A stretch of DNA of 64,000 nt from Planctomycetota bacterium (lineage in GTDB: Bacteria; Planctomycetota; Planctomycetia; Pirellulales; Pirellulaceae), in the NCBI GenBank assembly GCA_016872725.1, contig VGZC01000016.1, positions 1 through 64,000 on the forward strand, written 5' to 3'. The notes beneath the pieces are model-generated. The model worked only from the letters and a program-made list of their open reading frames with translations. It did not search any database and had not been told where the DNA came from. Made by a program: the position numbers and the translations under genes. Positions 8,646 through 17,524 of this stretch are shown here, piece by piece; position 1 is the first letter of the stretch, and the number at the start of each line of letters is the position of its first letter.

Positions 8646-11600
8646 TCAATCCAGGAAGAACACCTTCCTCGCCGTACGCGGTGCCGGCCACGCCGCGGAT
8701 TCCCCATCGCCCTTTCGCTCGCCTTCCTCATCCTCATCCTCGTCGGCCGCGTTCCACACGGTGGACCGCGCGTGGGCCGAGTCGATCGCCGCGTTCCGCG
8801 ACATGTCGATCGCGGGGATCGCGAACGATACCGCACGCGACTCGGGCGCCGTACGCGTCGATTCTCCTTCGCCTCCGGGCAGCCTGCGGAGACGGCGGAG
8901 GATGAGCGTTACGTCGGATACGGTCAATCGTCCATCGAAGGTAGGATCGAGATAGGGTGGCGGCCTCCGATTGGCCGGAGGCGGAACGGCCAACAGGCCT
9001 CCTTCTCCCTGGGCCAACCGCCGCAAGAGATGGAAGAGATCCCCCACGACGATACGGCCATCGTCATCGATATCGAGCGGTTCGCGCGGATTGAAGTAGG
9101 GATAGAGATCGGCATTCAAGAACGAGATTTCGATCGGTTCGGTTTCCGTCACATGGCCGCTCACATCGATGGCCCGCGCCTGAATTCGGGTCGTCCTGGC
9201 GGTATACGGAAACTGCGCCTCGCCGTAGTAAATCGCGCCGGCGCCGAAATCCCGCGAACCAAAGTCGTCGACGTGAACAACGGCCCCATCCGCGAGAAAT
9301 TCGACTCGCGCGATCGCGACGTCATCGGTCGCGAAGGCCTCCACGAGGATTTTCTCGCCTTCGATGAATGCGTCGCCATGAATGGGCGCGACGATCTCCA
9401 CGCGCGGCGGCTCATCCGACACGACGTCGAACGACTTGGGGGCGGATGAGCCGACGTTTCCGGCGAGGTCCGTGACTTGGCCGGTCAGCGTGAAGGTGCC
9501 GAGCGGCAGAGGGCGAGGGAACTTGAACACGTCGAAAAACCGCTTGATTGGCAAGAGCTCGGGTTCGAACCGTAGCGTCTCGTCATAGCCCGGTCCGACC
9601 AGCCGCACATCGACCGATCGGATCCCGAGGTTATCTTCCACTTCGAACGCGCCGTCGGGAAAACGCGTATCGCGGTTGATCGCGGCCTGAGTCATCGGAT
9701 CGATGAACCGAGGCGCTTCGAGTGCGTGCAGAATGCCTCCCCCCAGAAAGAACGGCGAACTCGGATCAGACGCTAGCCCTTGCCGTAGGGTGAACTCGAA
9801 CGGATCCCATTCGTCCAATCGGCGGATCCCGACGGTTGTTTCAAACGGGCCTCCCTCAGAGAGCGGATTGGTCTCAATGATCCAAACGTCGGTCGCGCCC
9901 GGCGGAAGGACGGTCGGCGATGGAGGCGGAACGATGGTGAACTCGCTGCCGTTGCCGTTGTCCCACGTGTCGAACGTCACGTACAGGCCGCCCGAGTTAC
10001 GGACGTCGATTTGATAGAGGCCTTCGGGATCGGCGTTGGAGGGAGAGTAGACCGTATCGGGCAAGACGATCGTGGATCCGTTGAGAATCGCGACCGGCGG
10101 CGCGCCGTCGTGCCCCCTGAGCCGGACGCTCAGGTCACCCGCGCGATGAAGACGAATCGCATCGGCCAAGACGGCGAAGTCCGTTAAGATATCGACGAAC
10201 GAATCGACCATCGCGCGGCCATCGAGACCGACCTCGAGACGCCCGACCCGTTCCCATGCGACGCCTCCGGTTACCACGTCATCCGGTGCGACGCGCTGGT
10301 CGACTCGAATGTCGAATGCCGATTCGGACGTCTCGCCATGGAACGGCGCGCTCGACGCGTTCGCGGGGTTCGGCGGCCACGTCGCGTACACCATGTACGA
10401 ACCAGGTTCGAGCCCCAGGAATTCGTAGCTCGCCGAAGAACCGACGGTTCCGCCGACCCACGCGTCGCCGAACGCGCCTCGGCCCGACGCGTTGTTCGCG
10501 AGCGCCCGGGGCGCGAACCCGGTCGCCGAAAAGCCGGGATCGCCGTCGTCGATCACCCACGACCGTCGAACCGGTTCGATCCGAATCGCGTCCGCCGCAA
10601 CATACTGGTCGGCGCCGATGTCGGTCAATTGAACGGTCACGGTATGTCCCGTGACGGAAACGATTGCCAAGTTGCGGAACAGGATGGACTGTCCGTCATC
10701 GGTCGGATCGAACTCGCCGGGATTCTGTTCTTGATTCACGAGTACCGAAGCGACGATGGGACCTCCCGGTCCGCCGTCGCGGATGACGAACGGCGAGTTC
10801 TTCGCGCGATCACCGGCGAATGTCCAGGTCGCCGACACCATGTACTCGCCCGGCGGCACCTGATCGAACGTCCAAGTCGCCGTGTGGCCGGAACCCGACG
10901 CGCTGAATCGCACGTCGCTGTTGTAACCCTGGGTCGTTTGGATGAGTCCAAACCCGTTATCGGAGTATCCCGCGCCGCCGTCGTCGACATACCGGGGCGC
11001 CGCGTTGAATACCTTGACTTCCTCGAAACCATCGACCGTCACGTCGCCGACACCGGGGGATCGTAAGCGCGTGCCGTCGAATTCGACGGGACGGCCTTTC
11101 GCGTCGAAATGCAGCATGTCGGAGCCGGGGCCGCCTTGGACATGTCGCGGAACGGGCGCGAACACCATGTAGAGCGTGTCGTCAAGAGGACCGCCCACGA
11201 AATTCTCCCATTGTCCGAGCAATCGAACGGTATTGCCCGGCGGATCGACGCGTTGGACGGCCGAACTGTCCAAGTCGAGCGAGATGGGCTGGTCGTCCTT
11301 GGCGAAACTGATCGTGTCGTTGCCGTCGGTGTCGGAAAACAGATCGTCGCTGCCCGGTGTCGAGAAGATCGTGTCGTCGCCCGCGCCGCCTTCGACGACA
11401 TCGTCACCCGGGCCATCGTAGATGATGTCGTCGCCGTCACCCGCATCGATCGTGTCGTCGCCGGCGCCGCCGTGAATGAAGTCACCGAGCGGGCTACCGA
11501 CGATGTAGTCGTCGCCGCCGTGGGCGCGGATCCGCGTCGTGGGAACCGCTGCGAGATCGAGGGCGCGCGACCGATCGTTGAAGTCCAAGGAAAGGGTGGT

Positions 11601-12224
11601 CGGGGACGGAGTCGAAAAGACGATCGAATCGACATCGCCCGAACCGTGCACCATCCAAGGCATGTCCGCGAGGTGATAGTCGGCCGTGAAGGCGGCGACA
11701 TTGTCCTCGTTGAACGGGTCGACGTCGTCCTCCGAAACGGTATCGAGGTGGTCGACGACGGCAAGCAGCGAGTAATCCTCGTCGTCCTCGGCAGCCCCCG
11801 CGCCGGGAAGCGGCGAGGCCGCGCCGAGGCTATACACAAGACCGGCAATGGTCATCGCGAGGCCGCTGCCCGAGCGTGTGAAGTACGGGCTGCCGTCGCC
11901 CGCGTCGAATGCCGTATCGGTCGATCGATACACGCCGATTTCAAAGGGACCGATCAGCGCGGGAAAAACGCGGCTGTGGATGAAGCTGATCCGCGACGCG
12001 TCGGAAAGCGACGACGACGACGCGACGGCGACGAGATCCGGATCGCCCTCGTAGACGAAGACGTCGTGCTCGCCATTGGTGTCGACCGCCACGAGATCGC
12101 CGGCACGGCCACGGAACGCGATGATCGAACCGTCCGGCGTCATCGTCTGCTGGAAGCCGACGGACGTTTCATTGGGGCCGTCGTCTCCCGCGTCACCTCC
12201 GCCGATATCGGCCGAGACGAGCGC
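8646..12224 (-). CDS. Giant exported protein, C-terminal part: propeller end, RTX-like repeats, golvesin-like domains, dockerin
   Basis: This frame continues the protein encoded at 12140-13756 after an apparent one-base frameshift near 12224. An internal ATG lies at 12143, but propeller-like sequence (ALVSADIGGGDAGDD, then SIIAFRGRAGDLV) extends upstream of it. Domains in order are: a remaining propeller blade; Gly-Asp-rich RTX/hemolysin-type calcium repeats (about 11490-11300, GGAGDDTIDAGDGDD); two golvesin-C-like beta domains (about 10990-10760 and 10550-10265, opening DDGGAGYSDNGF and DDGDPGFSATGF); Ig-like segments; and a dockerin-type tail with two calcium loops (DIDDDGRIVVGDLFHLLRRL near 9080 and DPTFDGRLTVSDVTLILRRL near 8930). 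It is probably cell-surface or secreted. Confidence 0.85.
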   Translation of the reverse strand, partial: ALVSADIGGGDAGDDGPNETSVGFQQTMTPDGSIIAFRGRAGDLVAVDTNGEHDVFVYEGDPDLVAVASSSSLSDASRISFIHSRVFPALIGPFEIGVYRSTDTAFDAGDGSPYFTRSGSGLAMTIAGLVYSLGAASPLPGAGAAEDDEDYSLLAVVDHLDTVSEDDVDPFNEDNVAAFTADYHLADMPWMVHGSGDVDSIVFSTPSPTTLSLDFNDRSRALDLAAVPTTRIRAHGGDDYIVGSPLGDFIHGGAGDDTIDAGDGDDIIYDGPGDDVVEGGAGDDTIFSTPGSDDLFSDTDGNDTISFAKDDQPISLDLDSSAVQRVDPPGNTVRLLGQWENFVGGPLDDTLYMVFAPVPRHVQGGPGSDMLHFDAKGRPVEFDGTRLRSPGVGDVTVDGFEEVKVFNAAPRYVDDGGAGYSDNGFGLIQTTQGYNSDVRFSASGSGHTATWTFDQVPPGEYMVSATWTFAGDRAKNSPFVIRDGGPGGPIVASVLVNQEQNPGEFDPTDDGQSILFRNLAIVSVTGHTVTVQLTDIGADQYVAADAIRIEPVRRSWVIDDGDPGFSATGFAPRALANNASGRGAFGDAWVGGTVGSSASYEFLGLEPGSYMVYATWPPNPANASSAPFHGETSESAFDIRVDQRVAPDDVVTGGVAWERVGRLEVGLDGRAMVDSFVDILTDFAVLADAIRLHRAGDLSVRLRGHDGAPPVAILNGSTIVLPDTVYSPSNADPEGLYQIDVRNSGGLYVTFDTWDNGNGSEFTIVPPPSPTVLPPGATDVWIIETNPLSEGGPFETTVGIRRLDEWDPFEFTLRQGLASDPSSPFFLGGGILHALEAPRFIDPMTQAAINRDTRFPDGAFEVEDNLGIRSVDVRLVGPGYDETLRFEPELLPIKRFFDVFKFPRPLPLGTFTLTGQVTDLAGNVGSSAPKSFDVVSDEPPRVEIVAPIHGDAFIEGEKILVEAFATDDVAIARVEFLADGAVVHVDDFGSRDFGAGAIYYGEAQFPYTARTTRIQARAIDVSGHVTETEPIEISFLNADLYPYFNPREPLDIDDDGRIVVGDLFHLLRRLAQGEGGLLAVPPPANRRPPPYLDPTFDGRLTVSDVTLILRRLRRLPGGEGESTRTAPESRAVSFAIPAIDMSRNAAIDSAHARSTVWNAADEDEDEEGERKGDGESAAWPAPRTARKVFFLD

Positions 12225-13756
12225 GTGACCCCGGCGGTCAAATCACGGACGTACAGATTCCGTCCGGCGACGGTAAGCCCTGCCGCGAGATCCTCGGCGA
12301 AACTCTCGAACACCACATACCGCCCGTTGCCGCTGATGACCGGATTGATCGATGCGCCGAAAATGCCCGGCGTCGAGCCGATCCCGGACGCCGTGCCGAT
12401 TGCATTGATGCTGACCAGCGCCGTCGTGCCGAAAAGCGTGTCGCGGGCATAGATGTCGGCCACGCCGTTCCCATCGACGACACCGGCGGCGAGCTGGTCC
12501 GGATCGGTGATCAGGTCCGACGCCAGACTTTCGAACGCCACAAAGCGCCCCGTATCGCTGATCGATGGATCCTCCGACGCGCCGCTCCCCGTCTTGCCCA
12601 GCCCGTTCACGCTGATGAGTTCGACCATTCCGCCCGACGCGCTCGCGCGAAAGACATCGAAGGCGAACCCGTTCGTATTCACTCCGGGCGCGGTCAGGTC
12701 GGTCGACGCGCTTTCCCAAACGACATAGCGGCCGTCGGCCGAGAGATCGGGATCGTCCGAATCGGCGTCGCCACCGTCCGTAGCCGCGAAATTGCGGCTC
12801 ACGAGCGTTGTCGTGCCGGTGGTGAAGTTGTGGACGTAGATGTCCTCCTCGGTGCCGACTTCGGCGTCCTTGACGAGATTGTTGGCTTCGCTCACAAACG
12901 CAACAACCGATCCGCTGAGGCTGATATCGGGGGAATGGGAAGCGGGAAGGGGCGAGCCGTTGCCGCCCGAAAGGGTCCCCGTGAAGTCGTCGCTGATCAT
13001 CACGGGGGACGCTCCGCCTCGTGTACCGACCCGGAAGACGTCGGTCGTGAAATTCGCATCGGTGATACCCGCCGCGAAATTGTCGGCGAAACTCGCGAAG
13101 GCGGCCTGCTTGCCGTTCCCCGCGATGCGGGGCCGTGACGTCGCGACACCGTATCCAAAAGGGTCGCCGCCCGATGGCCCGCCAAAAATACCGTCGCCGT
13201 CCCCCAAGCCCGACGCGCCAAGGCTCAGCAATCGCGTCTCCGTCGCGCCCGGTTCGTCGAATACGCCGTCCGAGTCGGTATCCCGGTCGTGCACGTAGAC
13301 ATTGATCGGCGCGTCGATGATGAGCGGAGCGGAGATCAGATCGTCGGCGGAACTGCTGAACGCGACATAGCGCCCGCTTTCGCTGATCGACGGGTCCATC
13401 GACCGGCCGCTCGCCGTCCTGAGCCCAAGCCCGGCCGCGAGGCTGATCGGGATCGTGACGTCGAGGAGGCGGTCCCGCACGAAAACGTCGTTTTCCCCGT
13501 TCGTGTCGACCAGCCCCGCGACCAGGTCGGTCGCCGCGCTTTGGAAGGCCACATGCCGGCCGGTCGCACTGATCGCAGGATTCTCCGCAAGAACGGGAAA
13601 CCCGCTCCCCGCGCTGTCACCGGTCGTATCGATGCTAATGAGTTCGATCCCGGCGAGCAGGCGCCGCGTCTCGAGCATTTCGATTCCATGACCGCAGCGC
13701 CTCCCGCGCTTGGCCGCGCGCCGACGAGCTCGGATTCGGTTCGCGATGAGACGCAT
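12140..13756 (-). CDS. Giant exported protein, N-terminal part: LEPR-like export motif and beta-propeller repeats (frameshifted)
   Basis: The ATG at 13756 follows GGAGG and opens a basic N-terminus leading to MLETRRLLAG, a variant of the LEPR-type motif found at the start of many very large planctomycete exported proteins. At least eight TolB/WD40-like propeller repeats follow, each with a core like DPSISDTGRFVAFESLASDL and a VYVHDR strand. The frame then runs into about 30 unrelated residues (from VTRSSRPIS) and stops at 12140, while the other frame continues the repeat as ALVSADIG. One missing G in the ACGCG run near 12222-12226 would restore a protein of about 1,730 residues. An in-frame GTG or ATG extension beyond 13756 looks non-coding. 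Confidence 0.85.
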   Translation of the reverse strand: MRLIANRIRARRRAAKRGRRCGHGIEMLETRRLLAGIELISIDTTGDSAGSGFPVLAENPAISATGRHVAFQSAATDLVAGLVDTNGENDVFVRDRLLDVTIPISLAAGLGLRTASGRSMDPSISESGRYVAFSSSADDLISAPLIIDAPINVYVHDRDTDSDGVFDEPGATETRLLSLGASGLGDGDGIFGGPSGGDPFGYGVATSRPRIAGNGKQAAFASFADNFAAGITDANFTTDVFRVGTRGGASPVMISDDFTGTLSGGNGSPLPASHSPDISLSGSVVAFVSEANNLVKDAEVGTEEDIYVHNFTTGTTTLVSRNFAATDGGDADSDDPDLSADGRYVVWESASTDLTAPGVNTNGFAFDVFRASASGGMVELISVNGLGKTGSGASEDPSISDTGRFVAFESLASDLITDPDQLAAGVVDGNGVADIYARDTLFGTTALVSINAIGTASGIGSTPGIFGASINPVISGNGRYVVFESFAEDLAAGLTVAGRNLYVRDLTAGVTRSSRPISAEVTRETTAPMKRPSASSRR

Positions 13757-14102
13757 GGCCGACACCTCCGGCGCGCAAGAACCGCGCGAACTCAAAGAGA
13801 CTGACAGGTTTACGACATCCGCGCAGGACGTCCATCGTAGTTGAACGCGGCAAGGGCCGCAAGAAAAAGGCGTGCATTCAGGGCGAGTCCGGCGCGATCG
13901 TTCGCCGTTGCGCCCGCGTCGGCGCTCGAACGTCCCCACTCCCCGCGCTGACACATCGGAGCTCGATGTGGGAACCGCCGACCGAAACCCGACGCGTAGG
14001 CGAGGGGAAACCCGACACCCACGCGGGGCGGCGGAACAACCGGAAAATCCCCTCCAGTTTACCGAACTTCGTGCCGATGATTAGGGACGAAGGAGGCGAA
14101 CC
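13757..14102. other. Divergent intergenic region
   Basis: This stretch of about 350 bases separates the giant exported protein gene from the divergent membrane protein gene. Apart from the two ribosome binding sites at its edges (GGAGG before each start) I see no gene, repeat or clear promoter. Open frames here are arginine-rich shadows. Confidence 0.5.
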
Positions 14103-15026
14103 ATGACGGGCCGGCGACGCGCATCGATCGATCGGACCGCCGACTCGGTGCCGGCCACCGGCGACGCGGGGCCGTCCCCGTGCGCGGACCTTCGGGCCAA
14201 CGATTGCCCCGCATCGCCGCCGCCGCACGCGGCGGAGCGGCAATCCGAGCCGAAGGCCGACGCGCGCGATGTCGACCGGTTCGAAGCCGAATGGCTCGCG
14301 GCGTTCTCCGAGGCCTCTCCCGCATCAGGTGACGAGCCGTCCCACGAGACGCCTTCCCTGCACGACGATGTCGCATGGGAACGCGAGTCGGCGCGGATTG
14401 AACAGCTTCTTGCCGAACTGGAGTTGACGGCGATCGACACCTCGGGCGAGCCGATCGGCGGCGGACTGCGTATCGATTCTCCGCATCGGGACACGCGGTC
14501 GACGTCGCGGGCCGCCCGCCGTCATCCGATCATGGCGACCGATTCCCATTCCGAATCCAAGGACCGGCACGTGTCCGCGTCCTGGACCCGGGATCTTGCG
14601 CCTCGGATCAGTTGGCCGTGCTGGATCACGATTTCCTTTGGGCTCATGTTGTTCGTCTGCGGCGGCGTGCTGGTCGGCTGGTCGTACATATCGGCGCGGG
14701 CCGAATTGATGCGGATCGGCTTGCCGCTCACGCTGAGCGGCCAAGTCCTGCTCGTGCTCGGCCTGATCCTCCAGCTCGAATTCCATTGGAAGCACACCCG
14801 GCGCACGAACGCGGCCCTCGCGCGGCTGCACGGCGACTTGCATCGGCTCGAACACGCGACGACGCTGCTCGCCGCGACGCATTCGATGCCGGCCCAATCG
14901 TTCTACGCGCATTTGGCGGAGGGCGCCGGCCCGCGCCTCCTGTTGGCCGATCTAAAGGGCCAGTTGGATCTGCTCGCCGCGCGTCTCGCGCCGGCACACG
15001 CCGAACCGGGCGAATTCGACGCGTAG
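14103..15026 (+). CDS. Hypothetical two-helix membrane protein
   Basis: I do not recognise a family. The 307-residue protein has a polar, low-complexity N-terminal half (residues 1-165). Two hydrophobic helices follow, ITISFGLMLFVCGGVLVGWSYI (about 178-199) and LTLSGQVLLVLGLILQLEF (about 209-227). A C-terminal helical region rich in Leu, Ala, Arg and His could form a coiled coil (about 228-300). The likely topology has both termini in the cytoplasm. The ATG follows GAAGGAGG at 6 bases, so expression is likely. The next gene, glyQS, converges on it. In other planctomycetes similar single-pass or two-pass proteins have no assigned role. Confidence 0.75.
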   Translation: MTGRRRASIDRTADSVPATGDAGPSPCADLRANDCPASPPPHAAERQSEPKADARDVDRFEAEWLAAFSEASPASGDEPSHETPSLHDDVAWERESARIEQLLAELELTAIDTSGEPIGGGLRIDSPHRDTRSTSRAARRHPIMATDSHSESKDRHVSASWTRDLAPRISWPCWITISFGLMLFVCGGVLVGWSYISARAELMRIGLPLTLSGQVLLVLGLILQLEFHWKHTRRTNAALARLHGDLHRLEHATTLLAATHSMPAQSFYAHLAEGAGPRLLLADLKGQLDLLAARLAPAHAEPGEFDA

Positions 15027-15095
15027 ACTGCGGCACGGGTCGATGCCCCGCGCGACTCGACGCGACTCGGCATGCCTCGCAATCCGCGACCGGAC

Positions 15096-16733
15096 TCACG
15101 CGCCCCCGATGCGGGTCTCGATTTCCGAGACGCAGTCGTCGATCCGGATGCGGCATTGTTCCAGCGAGTCGCGGTCGCGCAAGGTGACCGTGCGGTCAAC
15201 GAGCGTCTGGCCGTCGACCGTGATGCAATACGGCGTCCCGGCCTCGTCTTGTCTTCGATAGCGCCGGCCGACGGCTCCTTTCTCGTCGTAGAAGACGGAA
15301 AGCCGGCGTTTGAGGGTCGAATAGACTTCCTTGGCGATCTCGGGCATGCCGTCCTTCTTGACGAGCGGGAAGACGGCGGCCTTGATCGGCGCGAGGCGAG
15401 GATGGAACCGGAGCACGGCCCGCTTCCGCATGACGCCGTCCTCGTCGGGTGCCTCATCCTCGTGGTAGGCCTCGCAGAGGAAGGCGAGCGCGGCGCGGTC
15501 GGCGCCCGCCGACGGCTCGATCACGTGCGGGACGAACCGGTCGTTTGTGAGATCGTCGCGATAGCTCAGATCCTTCCCGCTTCCGCGCCAGCGCGGTTTG
15601 CCGTCGGAGTCGACTTCGAGCCGCAGGGGGTTGGTCGCCGGATCGAGCTTGCCTTCCATGTGGCTGCGCAGATCGAAGTCGCCCCGGTGCGCGATGCCCT
15701 CGAGCTCGCCGAATTCGCCGGGCGGCAGGAAGGGGAACGCGTATTCGATGTCGGCCGTTCCCGTCGAATAGTGGCTCAGTTCGTCGCGATCGTGCTCGCG
15801 GAGCCGCAGGCGATCGCCGCCGAGCCCGAGTTCGAGATACCAGCGCATGCGCCGATCGCGCCAGTAGCGATACCATTCGGCGGACGTCGTGGGCCGGCAG
15901 AAAAACTCGATCTCCATCTGCTCGAACTCGCGCGAGCGGAACGTGAAATTGCGCGGCGTGATTTCGTTCCGAAAGCTCTTGCCGATCTGGGCGATTCCGA
16001 ACGGGACTCGGACCCGCGTACTGTCGACGACGTTCTTGAAGTTCACGAAGATGCCTTGCGCCGTCTCGGGGCGAAGGAACGCCGCGCCTTCCTCGCCCGA
16101 CAGGGCTCCGACAAACGTCTTGAACATCAGATTGAATTCGCGCGGCGGGGTGAGCGTACCGAGCGACTTGGCGTCCGGCCCGAGCACGCGCGTCATGTCG
16201 TCGACCCTGTCGAGTGACGTGAACGTGTCACTCAGCGCGAGCCGCTCGGCGTCCTTCGGGCGCAGCTTGAAGTGTTTCATCGCGCGGCGCCGCGTGTCCT
16301 CGTCCTCCTCGGCCGCCTCGACCGTCGTCGCGACGAAGATCCGCTCCCCCTCGAACTCGGCCCATCGGCCCCGCACCTGGTCGTGGCGGTACCGCTTCTT
16401 CGATTCGCGGCAGTCGACCATGAAGTCGTGGAACAGGTCGTAATGGCCCGAACATTTCCAGATCTGGGGATGCATGATGATCGTGGCGTCGAGGCCCGTC
16501 ATCTCGTAGGCGGACGGCGCGCCGGCGGGCGCGTCGAGCTCGTTGTGGCCGAGCACCATGTCGCGCCACCAGGCGTCCTTGATGTTGCGTTTGAGTTCGA
16601 CGCCGAGCGGACCGTAGTCCCAGAATCCGTTCAGCCCTCCGTAGATCTCGCTCGACTGGAAAAGGAAGCCGCGCCGTTTGCACAGCGCGACGATGTCGGC
16701 CATCCGTTTGGCCATGGGGGGGGTGCCGCTCAT
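15096..16733 (-). CDS. glyQS: Glycine--tRNA ligase, homodimeric type
   Basis: This class II synthetase charges tRNA-Gly. The 545-residue length and single-chain layout fit the alpha2 (GlyQS, archaeal/eukaryotic-like) form rather than the alpha2beta2 GlyQ+GlyS form. Motifs seen are: N-terminal LCKRRGFLFQSSEIYGGLNGFWDYGPLG; the substrate-binding insertion with IMHPQIWKCSGHYDLF; RPETAQGIFVNF; RNEITPRNFTFRSREFEQMEIEFF (motif 2); and a C-terminal anticodon-binding domain ending with GTPYCITVDGQTL. The insertion near residue 130 is acidic (AAEEDED). The start MSGTPPMAKRMADIV gives a normal N-terminus. The gene stands alone, convergent with the membrane protein gene. Confidence 0.95.
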   Translation of the reverse strand: MSGTPPMAKRMADIVALCKRRGFLFQSSEIYGGLNGFWDYGPLGVELKRNIKDAWWRDMVLGHNELDAPAGAPSAYEMTGLDATIIMHPQIWKCSGHYDLFHDFMVDCRESKKRYRHDQVRGRWAEFEGERIFVATTVEAAEEDEDTRRRAMKHFKLRPKDAERLALSDTFTSLDRVDDMTRVLGPDAKSLGTLTPPREFNLMFKTFVGALSGEEGAAFLRPETAQGIFVNFKNVVDSTRVRVPFGIAQIGKSFRNEITPRNFTFRSREFEQMEIEFFCRPTTSAEWYRYWRDRRMRWYLELGLGGDRLRLREHDRDELSHYSTGTADIEYAFPFLPPGEFGELEGIAHRGDFDLRSHMEGKLDPATNPLRLEVDSDGKPRWRGSGKDLSYRDDLTNDRFVPHVIEPSAGADRAALAFLCEAYHEDEAPDEDGVMRKRAVLRFHPRLAPIKAAVFPLVKKDGMPEIAKEVYSTLKRRLSVFYDEKGAVGRRYRRQDEAGTPYCITVDGQTLVDRTVTLRDRDSLEQCRIRIDDCVSEIETRIGGA

Positions 16734-16855
16734 GTCGGGTCCGTGGCTCCTGCGGGAATTCGTGGGAAACGCGTTCCGCGCGCCTCCCGGATGCCGACAA
16801 TGTAACGATTCGGCCCGATTCGCCCAACACGAGTAGCGCCGCGCGATTCGGAGGA

Positions 16856-16884
16856 TTGGGAACCGGACGGAATCGGTCTACAAT
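16856..16884 (+). promoter_or_regulatory. Predicted promoter of the sigma/kinase operon
   Basis: TTGGGA (16856-16861) and TACAAT (16879-16884) are separated by 17 bases, upstream of the sigma factor ATG at 16907. It is one of the clearest sigma70-like pairs in the window. If real, transcription would begin near 16891, which supports the start at 16907 and excludes the in-frame codon at 16856. Confidence 0.5.
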
Positions 16885-16906
16885 GGTCCTTCGGCGAGAT
16901 GCCGAT

Positions 16907-17524
16907 ATGACTTCGACCCTGCGTGAACTCGAATTCCGGCAAAAACTGGCCGACGCGCGGCGAGGCGACACCGACGCGCTCGACTGGCTCTTCCGGGAGA
17001 TCGCGGGCGCGGCGGAGGTCTGGTCGCGGCGCGTTCTCGGAGCCAAACTCCGCGCGCGGGTCGATCCGCGCGACATCGCGCAGCAGGCGATGTTCGAAGC
17101 CCATCGCGACTTCGCGGCGTTCCGCGGCGCCTCGCGAGCCGAATGGCGTCATTGGATCCGGTCGATCGTACGGCATTCGGCGCTTACCGCCGGGGAATTC
17201 CACTGCGCCGCCGGGAAACGCGCGCTCGACCGCGAACGATCGCTCGACGCGGCCGTCGAACACCAGGGGCCAAGCCCGTTCCTCGCCGCCGATCAGACAT
17301 CGCCGAGCGGCCGGGCGATGCGGGGCGAAGCGACCGAGCGTCTCGAGCGGGCGATCGACCACCTTCCCGCCGATCAACGCGAGGCGGTCCGGTTGCGGCA
17401 TATCGACGGACGATCCCTGCACGAACTGGCGGCCATCATGGGCCGTTCCGAAACGGCCGTCGCCGGACTGCTCAAACGGGGCCTTCGCAAACTGCGCGAG
17501 GCCTTCCGCGCGGTGGAGCCATGA
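16907..17524 (+). CDS. ECF-type RNA polymerase sigma factor (planctomycete type)
   Basis: The 205-residue protein has sigma region 2 (about residues 12-85: LDWLFREIAG, then RVDPRDIAQQAMFEAHRDFAAFRG) and region 4 (about 140-200: HLPADQREAVRLRHIDGRSLHELAAIMGRSETAVAGLLKRGLRKLRE), without regions 1 or 3. This is the ECF layout. The region 2 sequence, with DPRDIAQQ and FRG, is typical of sigma factors that sit beside Ser/Thr kinases in planctomycetes. Its TGA overlaps the ATG of the kinase gene in ATGA (17521-17524), so the two are translationally coupled. No anti-sigma factor is seen; the kinase probably regulates it. An in-frame ATG also exists at 16883, inside the predicted promoter. Confidence 0.9.
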   Translation: MTSTLRELEFRQKLADARRGDTDALDWLFREIAGAAEVWSRRVLGAKLRARVDPRDIAQQAMFEAHRDFAAFRGASRAEWRHWIRSIVRHSALTAGEFHCAAGKRALDRERSLDAAVEHQGPSPFLAADQTSPSGRAMRGEATERLERAIDHLPADQREAVRLRHIDGRSLHELAAIMGRSETAVAGLLKRGLRKLREAFRAVEP

